From Choricystis sp. odSpoLacu1 (Eukaryota > Chlorophyta > Trebouxiophyceae): DNA of 64,000 bases. The notes under the pieces are model-generated. The model was given only the letters and a program-made list of their open reading frames with translations, ran no database searches and was not told the origin of the DNA. Of the stretch, positions 18,914-30,340 are shown piece after piece (the stretch's first letter is position 1; each line of letters opens with the position of its first letter). Location: positions 372,001 to 436,000 of the forward strand of contig OY253649.1 of the NCBI GenBank assembly GCA_958009055.1, read 5' to 3'. Position numbers and translations under genes: made by a program.

Positions 18914-19804
18914 ATGCCGGGGCGCACCAAACGCGCCCGCCCCGCCCCGTCAGGTGAGGGCGTGGCGCTCAGCCCGCCCTCTGGCGATGCCACCAGCATC
19001 CCTCCTCCACACGCGCTCCTCTCCCTGCCCGAGTGCCTGCTTTCGCGCGTCGCGTCCCTGCTCGACCCAGCGCCAGACCTCTTTGCCCTCGCCTCCACGT
19101 GCGCCCGCCTGCGCAGCGTGTGTGCGGCGCCCCACCTGACGCGCGTGTATGTGGACCCCGGGCTGGCGGCGGAGCTGGCTGAAGGGCGGCGTGAGCGCAG
19201 GCCGCCGAGGGCGCGCGTGGTGTGTGCGACGCTGGAGGCTGCGCTGTCTGTAGCGAGGCCTGGCGATACCGTGAGGTTATCACAGGGCGTGCATGCATGC
19301 CCAGATGAAGGCCTGGTGGTAAACAAATCCGTGCGAATCGAGGGCGGCGCAAACGGCGCGCGCGTCGCCGCGCCCGCGCCCAGCGCGGCCACCCCGCCCA
19401 CCCTCACGCTGGCCGCGCGATCAGCCGGCGTCTCCCTCCACAACATCACCCTAGATGGCGCCCCCTCCTCCCCCGCCCTGCTGCACGTGGCGGGCGCCGC
19501 GCGCATCGACGCCTGCCGCGTGCTGGGCCACCTGCAACCCCCCGTCGTGTCGGCCGCGGTGGCGGTGCCGCCAGAGGCACCTCCCTCAGCCCGTGCTGCC
19601 GCCCCTGGCGGCTGCCTGACCATCAGCGAGACCATTGTGTCGGGCTCGCGCGGGGGCGCGGCGGTGAGAGCCGACGGGTCGGGGCGCGTGGCCGCTGTGC
19701 GCGGTGTCCCCCTGCCTCGCGGTAGCGTGCTGCTGTGGTGCGAGGTGGATGCCGCTGGTCTGGACAATGATGCAGGGTGTACTAGAAAGTGTTTTGATTT
19801 GTGA
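18914..19804 (+). CDS. F-box protein with a beta-helix-like C-terminal region
   Basis: 296 aa, no intron. A Pro/Gly-rich N-terminus is followed by an F-box (LLSLPECLLSRVASLLDPAP and LFALASTCARLRSV, about residues 36-70). The remainder resembles a right-handed parallel beta-helix of the FBXO11 or pectin-lyase type: AALSVARPGDTVRLSQGVH, then repeated short strands such as VSLHNITLDGA and CLTISETIVSGSRGG. The helix seems short (few coils) and the last 20 residues look non-conserved, so the 3' end may be incomplete or altered. Likely an SCF substrate receptor; the substrate is unknown. Confidence 0.65.
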   Translation: MPGRTKRARPAPSGEGVALSPPSGDATSIPPPHALLSLPECLLSRVASLLDPAPDLFALASTCARLRSVCAAPHLTRVYVDPGLAAELAEGRRERRPPRARVVCATLEAALSVARPGDTVRLSQGVHACPDEGLVVNKSVRIEGGANGARVAAPAPSAATPPTLTLAARSAGVSLHNITLDGAPSSPALLHVAGAARIDACRVLGHLQPPVVSAAVAVPPEAPPSARAAAPGGCLTISETIVSGSRGGAAVRADGSGRVAAVRGVPLPRGSVLLWCEVDAAGLDNDAGCTRKCFDL

Positions 19805-19889
19805 TTGTGCTCTGTTGTGCGTGTTTTTTCCGTCTGTCCCTACAAACAAAAAAACCCTCCTCCTCCCCCTTCTCTCCTCTCACTCCACA

Positions 19890-21000
19890 TCACACCTCAA
19901 ACACGATCTTGCCGCGCGTGTGCCCCGCTTTGAGGTCTGCGAACGCGGCCTCCGCGTCGTCCAGCTTGCGCAGGGGCGCTGACACAATGGCGCGCAGCTT
20001 GCCGGCGGCCACCAGGTCATTGAACCCTTTCAAACCCTCAGCAGCGTGAGACACCGACAGCACGGTGACGCCATACTTGGGCCCCGCCCCCAGCAGCGCC
20101 CTGGCCTTGCCTTTGACGATTTTGGGGACAGAGGTGCCGCTGTTGAGGATGGATTGGAACCTGCCTTTCTTCGCGGTCAGCGCGTACACCTCATCCTCCA
20201 CCGCGCCCCCCATCACATCGATGACGGCGTCAAAGCCGCCCTCCGGGATGACGCCAGGCGACGCGTTGGCGGCCAGGGGCCCCTTGGTGTAGTCCAGGGG
20301 CGTCGCCCCCAACTCCTTGACAAAGGCCTGGTTTTTGCCGCCCGCCGTGCCCACCACGCGGGCGCCGCGCGCCACCACCAGCTGCACCGCCAGCGAGCCG
20401 ACCCCCCCTGCAGCCGCGGTGACGAGGACGGTGTCGCCCCGCGCCACGCGGGCCGCGTCCAGCGCTTGCAGCGCGGTGAGACCCGCCAGCGGCAGGGAGG
20501 CGGCGTCGGTGGGGGGCAGGGCCGGCGGGCGGTGGACGAGGCCGGACGTGGGCACTGCCACGTATTCCGCCAGGGTTCCCAGGGGTGCGGTGGCGGACAC
20601 GATGCCGTAGACCGCGTCGTCGACGGCAAACTCCGACACGCCGGCCCCCACCGCAACGATCGTGCCCGCGAAGTCGGCCCCCGGGACGCAGGGGACGCGG
20701 GCGACGGGGCGGGGCAGCATGCCGTCGCGCAGCTGTGGGTTGGTGTGGTGTGGGTTTGGGGGGGGGGGGGGGGGTCAAACGGCAATCACAGGCAGAAACG
20801 TGCCTCACCCGCGCCTCCCACCTGTCCATCCCACGCACTCCCTTCCCACCCACCTTGAAGTCGATGGGGTTGATGGCGGCGGCTTGGACATTGACCAGCA
20901 CCTCGCTCTTGGCGGGAGTCGGCACCGGCAACGTGACCGTCGCCAGCGGCCCGCCAAAGGACGTGTACTGGACGGCGCGCATGGTGGTGGGGAGCGACAT
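19890..21000 (-). CDS. Zinc-independent medium-chain oxidoreductase (quinone oxidoreductase/zeta-crystallin type)
   Basis: NADPH-dependent quinone or enone reductase of the MDR superfamily, similar to plastid envelope QORH/AOR proteins. Exons 21000-20854 and 20732-19890. Start MSLPTTMRAVQYTSFGG; GroES-like part with AINPIDFK and PCVPGADFAGTIVAVG. The Rossmann part has VLVTAAAGGVGSLAVQLV and GARVVGTAGGKN. C-terminus AGHTRGKIVFEV is typical (HxRGKxVL). No zinc-binding cysteines, as expected for this branch. No clear transit peptide, so it is cytosolic or uses an internal signal. The intron contains a run of 17 G (20758-20774). Confidence 0.9.
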
Positions 21001-21231
21001 TTGGTGTGGGCGTGTGTGAGGGAGCGGGTTTGACGCGGGCGCGGATGGGGGAGAGGTCGAGAAAAGAGGCGACTGAATGCGTGTTTTTCTTGCCCCTCGC
21101 TCGACGACGCCCTCACATCAAAAAGAAAAAAAAACGCCCGGCCGCCCTCGGCGCGCCTCCCGTGCGCCGGCCCTCCAGTTTTCACCCGCTCACACATCGA
21201 TCAAGCCACCACTCTTGCACGACCGACCGCC

Positions 21232-22409
21232 ATGCCCCTGCTAGGGCGCACGCCGCCCGCGTCTCCGTTTGAGGCGGCTGCAGCACACGATGCGTCCAGC
21301 GATGGCTCTGTCGGCCCCTCTCCCAGCAGCAGCTGCTTCAGGTGGGTAGGCGAGGGGTTGAACGATACTATGTTTGAGCGGCAGAGGGACGCCGGTCGCG
21401 CGTGCGTTACGGCGGCGGCGGCGGGGGGGAAGGCGGGGGCGATGTCCTTGTGGGCTTTCGCATTCGCACGCCCCCCGACCTCCCACCTCCTCCCACCTCC
21501 TCCAGACGATCGCTAACATGGACGGTGCTTTCGCCACGTCGTAAGCTAGGGCGTGATGCTGCTGGGCGAGCCTCCCTGCCTGGAGCCAAGGCAGTCGTCA
21601 CCCCTGTCCCCTCAGCTCGCCCCGGCTCTGCCCCCCAATACCACCCGTCCCCCACCGGCAAACCGCCCCGCCCCAGGCCAGCCGCCACGCTGACGCTGCC
21701 CACATTGATCCGGCCGGGGTCGGCCCCTGACCCCGCCATGGCGGATGAAGCGGCCGCCAGGTTGCGGCAAGTGTTTAGGCAGCGCGCGGCGCTCGCTCAC
21801 GCGGCCTGGCCCGACGGCGGCGAGGGACGGGGCGCCACGTGGCCCAGCCCTTTCAGGAGCAGGGGTGGCGACGGATCGCAGGAGCCGCGCGGCCGGTCGC
21901 CACGGTCACCGTCGCAGCACGGGCGCACGCTGGAGGACTCGCCGTCGCGCATGCACAGCGGCAAGGGGTGGGGTGGTGAGGATGCCAAGTCTGGCACTAC
22001 TCCTCAGCGATCCTTTGGCGACCGCCACCGGGGCGCCCTGGTGGCGACAGCTGCCGTGTGTGTCGCCGCCGCGCACTGGCGCACTGTGGCAACCATCCTC
22101 ACCACCCTGGCCCCCTCCCCGGCGTCCGCAGTCTTGATGGTGGCTGCCCTGGCTCTGCTGACCGTGGCTGGCGTTTTCAGCCTCGCGCTGACTGCTGGCC
22201 GCGACGCCGTCGCCTCCGCCCTGCACGGCCTGGCCTCCGTCGAGCGCCTGTGTGCCGTCATCGACTCACTCGGCCTACTCCCCATCCTGCTGGCCCGCCT
22301 GGAGGCGGAGCTGGGGGCGGTGGGCACCGACATTCGCACCATACGGCGCAAGGCGGACTGGCTGCCGTCGAGGCCACGCGGGCGGGAGAGCGCGGCAGCA
22401 GCGGCATGA
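21232..22409 (+). CDS. Unknown protein with two C-terminal membrane helices
   Basis: 337 aa, exons 21232-21341 and 21506-22409, joined in phase. The first 190 residues are disordered and basic, with Ser/Pro-Arg motifs that could be phosphorylation sites. Two hydrophobic helices follow (ALVATAAVCVAAAHW region and VLMVAALALLTVAGVFSLAL), then an amphipathic stretch (ALHGLASVERLCAVIDSLG and LARLEAELGAVGTDIRTI) suggesting a coiled coil. No family recognised. Divergent from the oxidoreductase at 21000. Confidence 0.65.
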
Positions 22410-22908
22410 TTTCGCGTCAACACTTCATTTCATCACTTTTTCTTTCTTTTCTCTTCCAGATGCCCCCCTCCCGTCCGTTTTTTCGTCACATCCGTTTTTT
22501 CTTCGCGCAATCTCCGGCTGCTGTGCCGACGCATGCAAGCAACCCGTGGCGCCGAGAGAAGAGCAGCACGGATGTTTTTTCTTTCTTTTTAGAGCACGCT
22601 TCCTCCCTCCCCCCCTCCCGGTGGAAAACACTGTGCGTCGCTCTTTTACCTCCCCACTTCCATGTCGTCATCTTTGTGTCGTACTGACACCTTTCGTACT
22701 TGTTGGGTCTGGGAGACTGTGAACTTTTCACACTTCTTCTGTTAACTGGCCAAAAAAACGGGGCACCCCGTTTTTTTTATCACACAAATACTGCTCCCTC
22801 GGTTCACAGAGTCACAGACAGAGAGAGCAATTGCATCTCTCGCAAGCAGAGCCAAAAAAAAACACAGCTAGCGGGGGTTTTGCTTCGCCCTCTCTCCTTC
22901 CCTCCTCT
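22410..22908. other. Convergent 3' flanks
   Basis: Between the convergent gene ends at 22409 and 22909. T-rich and low complexity (TTTTTTTTC, AAAAAAAC), no credible coding frame. Probably overlapping 3' UTRs. Confidence 0.6.
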
Positions 22909-23382
22909 TCACACTCCACCCACACTACCCCCAGCCCTGCTCCTCAGAAACCGGGCCACCGCGGGCGTCAGCGTGATGGTGATGGGGGCTCGCACGGGGA
23001 AGAGCGCCTTGTTGGCGACGAAGGAGAGGGCCAGTGCCGACCCGCCACCCGTGAGCCAGCGCGTCCAGGAGGGGGGTGCGTCAGCGTCAGTCCCTGCCTC
23101 ACCATCCGCCGCGGGCGCTGGCGATCGCACCAGCCCCCAGTCGCGCAGGGCGGCGTCCACGTTTACGCCGCGCTGGATGGCGAGGTAGCAGCCTGAGGTG
23201 TGTGTGGGGTCGGAGCGGGGTTCGGGGAGGGTCTCGCGTGTTTGTTCTCACCACGCATTCCACACCCTCTCATACCCCTACTCACCCGCCCACCCCGTGA
23301 AGTAGACCGCAAAGTGGCACCCCACCGCCACGCGGCCGTACTTGCGGAACAGGTCCTGCGTGCGTGCGCGAAGGGACGCCAT
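22909..23382 (-). CDS. FAM210/DUF1279-domain membrane protein
   Basis: Small organelle membrane protein of the DUF1279 (FAM210A/B) family, linked in animals to mitochondria. Exons 23382-23286 and 23192-22909; 126 aa. Exon 1 gives LFRKYGRVAVGCHFAVYF, the conserved KYG start of the domain. Exon 2 gives CYLAIQRGVNVDAALRDWG, then SALALSFVANKALFPVRAP and ITLTPAVARFLR, which is the family's C-terminal block. The middle loop is proline-rich. The plant-lineage relatives can be plastid or mitochondrial; the N-terminus is too short to decide. Confidence 0.82.
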
Positions 23383-23519
23383 TTGTGTTGTTCTGCCAAG
23401 CGCGCCGCGTCCCCCACTTGTGTGGGTGGTGTGAGTGGGGTTCACTCGAGCACGCGCCTCCCCACGCGCGGGCGCAGATCGGGTGGTGCGTTTTGGGGAA
23501 ACAAAGGGAGTGAACAGTG

Positions 23520-23537
23520 AAAAAAAAAAAAAAAAAA
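23520..23537. repeat. Poly-A run just before a start codon
   Basis: Eighteen consecutive A ending 10 bp upstream of the ATG at 23548, in the 165-bp region between two divergent genes. Could act as a nucleosome-free element or leader feature. Confidence 0.9.
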
Positions 23538-23547
23538 CACTCCCGCA

Positions 23548-24021
23548 ATGGCCGACGATTCTGACCTGGCCACCACGTTTTTCCGGGCGCTGGGCATAGG
23601 CGACGCCTCCGCGCCCGCCTCTTTCGATGCGCAGGCACTGCGCGGCCTGACCGTCGTGTCGGCCGACGCGGCGGCGGGCACGTTGACAACGAAACTGCCA
23701 CTCACTGCGGCGAAAACAAACAGGTACGCCACCCTGCACGGCGGCTGTGCCGCCACCATCGTGGACGTGGTCAGCTCAGCCGCGCTAGTTCTTCAAGGCG
23801 GCGAGAGCGGGGTCAGCGTGACGCTGGAAGTAACTTATTTGTCCCCCGCCCCTCTGAGTGCGGGCCACGTGCTGGCGACCGCCCGCGTGCGCCGCGCTGG
23901 GCGGTCGCTCGCGGTCGCTGACGTCGACATCACGCTGCCCGATGGACGCACCGTGGTGGCGACGGGGCGGCACGTCAAGCACGTGGCAGCGGGACGGTAC
24001 GTGCCGCGGGCCAAGCTGTGA
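23548..24021 (+). CDS. Hotdog-fold acyl-CoA thioesterase (PaaI/ACOT13 type)
   Basis: 157 aa single-exon hotdog thioesterase that hydrolyses acyl-CoA. The helix motif LHGGCAATIVDVVSSAAL contains the HGG and catalytic Asp of the PaaI/THEM2 family. Strand blocks VSVTLEVTYLSPAPL and AVADVDITLPDGRTV complete the fold. Length is typical. No clear targeting peptide. Convergent with the proline-rich membrane gene ending at 24228. Confidence 0.88.
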   Translation: MADDSDLATTFFRALGIGDASAPASFDAQALRGLTVVSADAAAGTLTTKLPLTAAKTNRYATLHGGCAATIVDVVSSAALVLQGGESGVSVTLEVTYLSPAPLSAGHVLATARVRRAGRSLAVADVDITLPDGRTVVATGRHVKHVAAGRYVPRAKL

Positions 24022-24227
24022 GGAGAGAGAAAGGGAGTGTTTGTTTTTTTTGTTTGTTAGACCACACGAGAGGCCACCACAGCACGTCCCCAGGCCTGTG
24101 TGAGAGAGGGACTGTTTCGTTTTGTTAGTAAGCGTGTCGTTTTGTTTTTTCACGTGGTGTGGGGGCCAGCTCTCTTGCCCGAACAAAAATATAAATAACC
24201 AAAAAACCTTCACCTCACACCCTCTTC

Positions 24228-26107
24228 TCAAAACCCGGGCTTCAGCGGGCAAGCGTCCTCGTGGAAGCTGAGGGGGCCTGCCGCGCCGCCCGCCCGGTGC
24301 GCCGCCCTCCGAGCAAAGAAGGACGACGCGCACGCGCAGTCGGCGTCGCCGCCCGCCAGCGGGGTGCCAGCCCCCGAGTAGACGCGCGCGACGGCGGGGG
24401 AGGGGGGGGCAGACTCGGTGGCTTCGGAGGTCAACCGCGGCGCGCCAAACAGGCGGGGCGGCGGCGGCGGCGCGGCTGGGCCGCCATAGCGGGAGCGCAG
24501 TCCACCAAGGGGGGACCCAGGGGCGGCTTCGGAGGCGGTGGAGCGTTTGGGGGACAGGGAGGCGGGCAGCACGGCCCCGTTGTGCAGCAGGGGCGCGGGG
24601 GCGGCGCGGCCGTCTTCGCCGACCGACGCGGCGCGCGCGCGCGCGCCGGCCGCGGCCGCGGCTGCCGCAGCAGTTATCGCCGCCGCCGCGGCAGCAGACA
24701 CGGTGGGCGACCCCGTCGCGTGGGCGGCGATGGGGGTGCCCGTGGCGCGGGGCGTTTTGGGGGACGCGGCGCCTCCGCGCTCGGCGCGCGACGCGGCGGC
24801 AGCCGCCGCGGCGGCGGCAGCCCCACCCTCCGCACCCGCGCTGCGCGGCCGCCGGGGGGCGACACACGACCGCACGCCCAGGGCCACTGCAGTCAGCAGG
24901 ACGAGGCCGCCCACGACGCCGCCCGCGATGGCGGCTGCCTTGGTGCGGGCGGGCGGCGACGACGCCTGCGCGGCCGCCGCGCGCGCGTCGCTCGTGCTCG
25001 TCGTGCCCTTGCCCTCGCCCTCGAGCACGGCGCCCGGGTCCACACCATCATCATCGTCATCAGAGCCGCCGACCGGGGTGGCTTCCTCCGCGTCGGGCGC
25101 GGCGGCGGGCGCTGACACAGCCGCAAACATGTTTGGCACCTGCCCCGCGCCCCCGCTGGGCGCGATCCTCGGCATCTGGCCGGTATCACCGGACGGCATC
25201 TGGCCGGCACCACCGGACGGCATCTGGCCGGCGCCACCACTCGGCACCGACTTGACGACGGTGCGCCCGTTTTCGACGGTCGCCTCCTGCCCCGCAGTGG
25301 TAGGAGGCGCGGCAGGCGCCAGGTCACGCGCCCACGCAGACGCATCAATCGCATCCTCCAGCGTTTGGTCAGAGTGGGGGGACCGCTTGGGAATCCAGCC
25401 CGGGCGCTGCTGCGGCGGCGGCAGCGTGCGCGGCGTTTCAGGGGGGGTGGGCGGCTCCGCGGGCGGGGGCGGCAGGGCCGCCTGTTTGGCGGGAGGTTTG
25501 GGAGGCACCTCCCGCTGCGGCGGGCGCGGCGGCGGCGCCTTGGGGGGCGGCTTAGTGGGGCGGCCCTGGGGGCCAGGGGAGGACGCGCTGCCCGCCGTGC
25601 GCTCGGGGGCGGGCGCAGGCGCGCCCACGACTTTGCCGTCCACGGTTTGGACGAGGGACGAGCCAAAGGGCAGGGGGCGGGCGCCGACAGCGTCGGCGTC
25701 GCGCTTGAGAATGGAGCCGACCTGTTGTTGTGCGTGTGGGTGAAGAGGGCGGGTTGGCCAGGGTGAACGCAGGCCGCGCGGCCCGAGAGCGTGGCGCGCG
25801 CGCGGACCGACGCCTCCCCATTCCCTCTTCTCTCCTCCTCCCTCCTCCTCTAACCTCCAACAAATTGGCCAGAGTGTTCACGCCCGCGTTGGCGGTTTTG
25901 TCCAGGGCGGCGTCGCCGTCGCCGTCGGTCTGAGCCAGCACAGTCACGGCAAGCTGAGGAAAAGAGGGTGGGTGGCCATGGCGGGTGGTCAAGCGCCCAA
26001 TTCAACACCTATAACTGGGTCCCCAGGCGCCATAGCTGCACAAAATATCCGTCTAGAGGCGGACACGCACTCACCGTAAGCAGGAAGACGCGGAGGAGGG
26101 GCGCCAT
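24228..26107 (-). CDS. Secreted/type I membrane protein, proline-rich, unknown function
   Basis: 541 aa in three exons: 26107-26075, 25953-25855 and 25721-24228. A cleavable signal peptide is assembled across the first junction (MAPLLRVFLLT joined to LAVTVLAQTDG). The ectodomain is proline-rich with a degenerate eight-residue repeat, (PSGGAGQM)n, at about 25171-25240, then an acidic patch. One membrane helix (AAAIAGGVVGGLVLLTAVAL) is followed by a basic stop-transfer region and an Ala-rich cytoplasmic tail. It could be a cell-wall-associated or surface protein. No enzymatic domain seen. Confidence 0.7.
25171..25245 (-). repeat. Coding 24-bp tandem repeat
   Basis: Three near-identical 24-bp units, reading PSGGAGQM, PSGGAGQM and PSGDTGQM in the minus-strand gene. 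Confidence 0.85.
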
Positions 26108-26334
26108 TGTGTGGTTTAGTTTCTTGGGGGGTCGCGAAATGCGAGTGCGTGTCGTTCTTCACACAGACCCTGGCGTCTCTGCACACAGTCTCACACAAAA
26201 GCACAAACTCGTCCGTGTGTGTGGCGGTGGTGTGGGGTGCAAGAGGAGGAAACCGGTCGCGAGAGTGCGAAAGAAAAATGTTTTGCACAATGAAAAAAAC
26301 ACCGGTTCCACACACCCCACTTTCTCGCACTTCT

Positions 26335-29300
26335 TCACAGAAGCCCGTCCGTCAACATCTCCAGTACACCCCCAAACGCCACCTCCAGCGCGGCCGCCCC
26401 TTTCGCCAGCCTCGCCGCCAGCGCGTCCACCTCGCGCGCCACGCAGGCGCCCCCGCACCTCGCCAGCGCGGCTGCCACCGCTGCGTCCGCCCCCCGCCCG
26501 GGCGGCAGCAGCAGGCGAGCATGCAAGGCGGCCGCCAGGCCGGACGCCAGGGCACGCTCGGCGGGGGCGCCCGCGCGCAGCAGGCGGTCGACGCCCGCGC
26601 GGAATTCGTTGACAGCCGAGGGATCCCCCACCGCGTCGGCCAGGGTGAACGCCAGGTCGGGGTCGTCGGGGGCCGTCAGGATGGCACGAACACGGGGGAT
26701 GAGGGTGTCTGTCGGTGCGCTCGAGCGGCGGGACGCGGTGAGCAAGCACGCAGCCACACACACAGCCAGCGTCTGCAGTTCAGCGCGGGCGGGGGCCAGC
26801 AGGCCGGCGTCCAGGGGGGCCAGCAGCTCGGGCATGCGAACGGGCGCGGTGAGGGGGGAGGAGGTGGTGCGGTCTGAGGCGAGGGCGACGAGACCGACAC
26901 GCGCAGCGGCGCGCCACGACGACCGCTGGACAGCGGTCAGGCTTGGCAGGTCGTCCGCCGCGGCGGCTGCTTCGGTGAGTGCGCCGCACGAGGACGACGG
27001 CGACGGCGTCGGCGTGGACGGAGGAGCACGCCCCGCCCGCAGGCGCGGCGGCGGCGAGCCACGGGAGGAGGCGTCGTCCTCGCTCGTCGCCCCTGATCCA
27101 GGCTCCGGCAACGCCGCCTCCACAGCCGCCAGCTTGCCACACGCGGACGCCAGCCAGGCCCGGGTGAGAGGCAGAGCCGAGGCGGCAGCTTCAGGATCAT
27201 CAGCTGGCTCTGGGGGCGCGCCGTGGCGAGCGAGCAGCGCGGCGCCCGCCAGCCTCGCCAGCGAGGCATGCCCCAGAAAGGCGGCGTAGAAGGAGACGGA
27301 ATCGTCCACAGTCACCCTCGCCCCCGCGTCAGCACGGCGCAGGGCGGTGGCCAGCGCGGCCGCGAGGGCGGGACCATCACGCGCGGCCGCCAGCGCTTCG
27401 GCCGAGCCGGCCGCCGCAGCCGCCAACTCGGCGTCGCGCGACGGAGCGGCCAGGCGGCGCAGGCACGTGACGACGGCGTCCAGGCGGGCCAGGGCGGGGG
27501 CGAGGGCGAGGCCGGGGAGGGGGGAGGGGGGGGTGTCGGGCTTGGGGGCCAGTTCGCGTTGGATCGAGTCAAAGGCGGCCACCTCCTCCAAAACGCTGCA
27601 CTCAGCCACAGCCGAGCTGGACGCACCACCCGCCGCCAACAGACTGGGCACCAGTGTCAGCAGGCGGCGCGCCGTGGTGGCCAGGGCAGCTGCCGCGGCG
27701 GCGGGCGCGCGGTCGGCGCCGCCGCGCTCGAGCGCGAGGCGCACCGCCGCCCAGCGCGCGTCATCGGCGGCCACGTCGGCGAGGGCGCGGGCGTCGACGT
27801 CACCAAACATGTCCCCCGTGCGAGCGCCGACGGCGGCGGCGGCGGAGGCGGCCGCATCGGCGGCGGAGGCGGCAGCAGCCGCGTCGGACGGGAGGGCGCT
27901 GTCCGACATCGCCGACGCCCACACCGCTGCCGAGGCGCGGGCTTCGACCGCAGACTCGCCCGTGATCACGCTCCACGTGATGCGTTCGACACGGGTGGGG
28001 GGGAGCATTGGGGCGGTGTCGGCGTCGGCGCCCGCGCTGGCAGGCGCGCGCGCGCGCGCGCTGCCGCGACGGCCGCGTCCACGCGCGCCGCGGCGGCCGG
28101 CCCAGCCACCGCGGCCGCCCGCTCGCGCAGCAGCGCGACGTCCCGCTCCACGGCGGCCGCCAGCTCGGCGGCATCATCGGCCGTGGCGACGCGTCGGGCG
28201 GGGGCGCGGGGCGCGTCCGAGTCGTCGGACGTGGCGGCGGCGGCCGCGGCCGCGCGCGCCGCTTCGACCGCCAGGCGCGACGACTCGAGCCCCGCCGCCG
28301 CGGACGCCAGGTCAGCCTCCAGGCACGCCGCGTCTGCCACCTTCCAGGCACGGAAGGCGGCTTCATAGGCACGCCACGCGGCGTCAAACGCGGTGACCGC
28401 GGCGCGTTGGGTGGGGGGGCCGGGAGACGCAAACTTGGCCGCGTGCGGCGGCAGTGCGCCGGCCGTCAGCCACGCGGCCACCACGTCCACCGTGGCGCCC
28501 CGCAGGCGGGCGGAAGCTTTGGTGAGAGCGGTTTCGCGCGCGCCCGTGGCCCGGGAGAGGACGACGTCGGGGTGGGTGAGCAGCATGAAGGCGCAGAGGA
28601 ATTCACGGGGGCGGTAGCGCGAGGGGCGGGACGGGGTGGTGGGGGAGCGCCCGTGCGCACGGTCCTCCAGCCGGGCCAGCAGGCAGCGTGTGGCCATGAG
28701 CGTGCGCCCCGACCGCAGCACGTCCGCGAAATCGTCAAACGGGGTGCGGCGGGGCGGGGGCGAGGCGCCCGGGACGAGCAGCACGGCGGCCGGAGGAGGG
28801 GGGGACCGAGGAGGCGAAGGGGCTTGCGGCTCGCCGTTGGTCACCTCCGGCTCGCCTTCCGCCACCAGTACCCCCGTCTCCACAAACGCGGCCGCCAGGC
28901 GGGTGGTGGGGCGGTGGGTCGCCGCAAACGCGCGCCACTCGGCCTGGATGGTGCGCGCAGCGGTGACAGCAGCCGCGTTGACGGTGACGGCGGCCACCAC
29001 CTGGTCCACGCTCACAACTCTGCCCCGCAGCTTCAGCGCGTTCACCCGAGCCGCCGTAGCTTCAGCGCGCCGCTCGGCCGCCGCCCGCCGCGCCTGCGCG
29101 CGGCGCACACTCGCGGCCGCCTCGTCCGCCGCGCGGCTCGCGCGCCGCACCGCGGCCTCCGCCGACCGCAGGCTCGTCTGGGCGGCGGCAGCCGTCACAC
29201 GGGCCAGTTGGGCGGCCCGCGCGTCGGCGGCGGCGGACAGGCGGCGCTGCAGGTCGGCGGCGGCGGCGCGCGGCGTGCGCGCGGCGGCGCGGCGGGGGCG

Positions 29301-29894
29301 GCCGGGGCGGGCTTTGGAGGCGACCCAGTCGAGGAATCGCTGAGTGGGTGTTAATGAGGTGGGTATGTTTGTGTGGGGGGAGTCGGCGGGTGGATCGGTC
29401 GTGGGGGGGGAGCGTGGCCGGACGACGACGCCAGGAGGCGCGCACAGGCGGAGGCGCATGTCGGAGCCTCTGGGGCGCCAAGAGCCGCGCACTGGCCGCT
29501 TTGCCTCCATCATACGACACTATGTGCACATCGACGATGACAGCGGGCATGAAGTGAGGCTGGCGGCGGCCGCAGCGCGCCATCGAGGGGGGGCGCTCCG
29601 CGCTGGCGTCGTGACATGTCTGCGCTCTCCCTCCTCCCCACCTTCTCCTTCTCTATCCTTCTCTCTCACCTGGCGCGACACAGCCGCACGTGTCAGTTTG
29701 GCCTCCAGGCGCTCAGCGCTGGTGGAGGGACCGGCGGCTGAGCCACGAGCCGCGGCCTCCCAGCGCTCCCGCACTGCAGGCGGGAGCGGCGACACCGCCG
29801 CCGCGACCGCCGACGGCGACAGCTCGATGCATTTGGGTAGAGTGGAGGGTGTGCTCCAGTGCCGTGGCACCGTAGATGGTGTGGAGGCCGCCAT
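26335..29894 (-). CDS. T-complex protein 11 (TCP11) family protein
   Basis: Large helical protein, about 1,075 aa. Exon 1 is 29894-29670; it ends RLEAKLTRAAVSRQ, matching the plant TCP11 start region (EEIEAKLR), and joins exon 2 (29339 on) at RFLDWVASKARPGRPRR. Then come a coiled-coil region, an IQ-like segment (AARTIQAEWRAFA), PREFLCAFMLLTHPDVVL, and the TCP11 domain (RVERITWSVITGE). The frame changes once near a CG repeat at about 28043-28059, after VDAAVAAARARAR. Past it the second frame (from about 28008) continues uninterrupted to a stop at 26335. In plants TCP11 genes are poorly characterised; the animal homologue acts in sperm signalling. Confidence 0.72.
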
Positions 29895-30340
29895 TGGGGG
29901 GGGGCGGGGAGGGGCGGAAACAATCGGAATAGTAGACAGAATGCGTTGTTCGCGTTTTTGCGCGTCCTTTCCTTTCACACTTAGTTTTACACCGTGCGAC
30001 GTGGGGGCAGCCCCACTTGTCACGGCACATTCTCACACTATCGCTCAACGCACAAAGAAATCATTGGGGGTAGGGGCGCACTCAAAGAAGGAGGGAGGGG
30101 GGAAAATCAATAGGGCCGGCGGGTCGAGAGGGGTCTCGGACCGCGCCAGCGCGCACAAAAAGAAGTCGGTCAACGAAAAAAAAGGGGCGTGGGTGCCAGC
30201 ACACACACAATTCGGTAATTCATGGGGTTAGGGGGACGGTGTGGCCGGCCGCACAATGGGGGCGGGCGCCATAGCCAAAAAGGGGGGAAAGTGATACAAA
30301 GCCGCACACACACACCAACACCAACCATCTTCACCATCGA
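29895..30340. other. Intergenic region between two minus-strand genes
   Basis: Probably the 3' flank of the GATA gene plus the promoter of the TCP11 gene. AT content rises in 29940-30080. No convincing coding frame on either strand. Confidence 0.55.

Noticed and set aside
24538..25743. Large plus-strand open frame
   Set aside because: Antisense to the proline-rich membrane protein; alanine/proline low complexity with no start context or domain.
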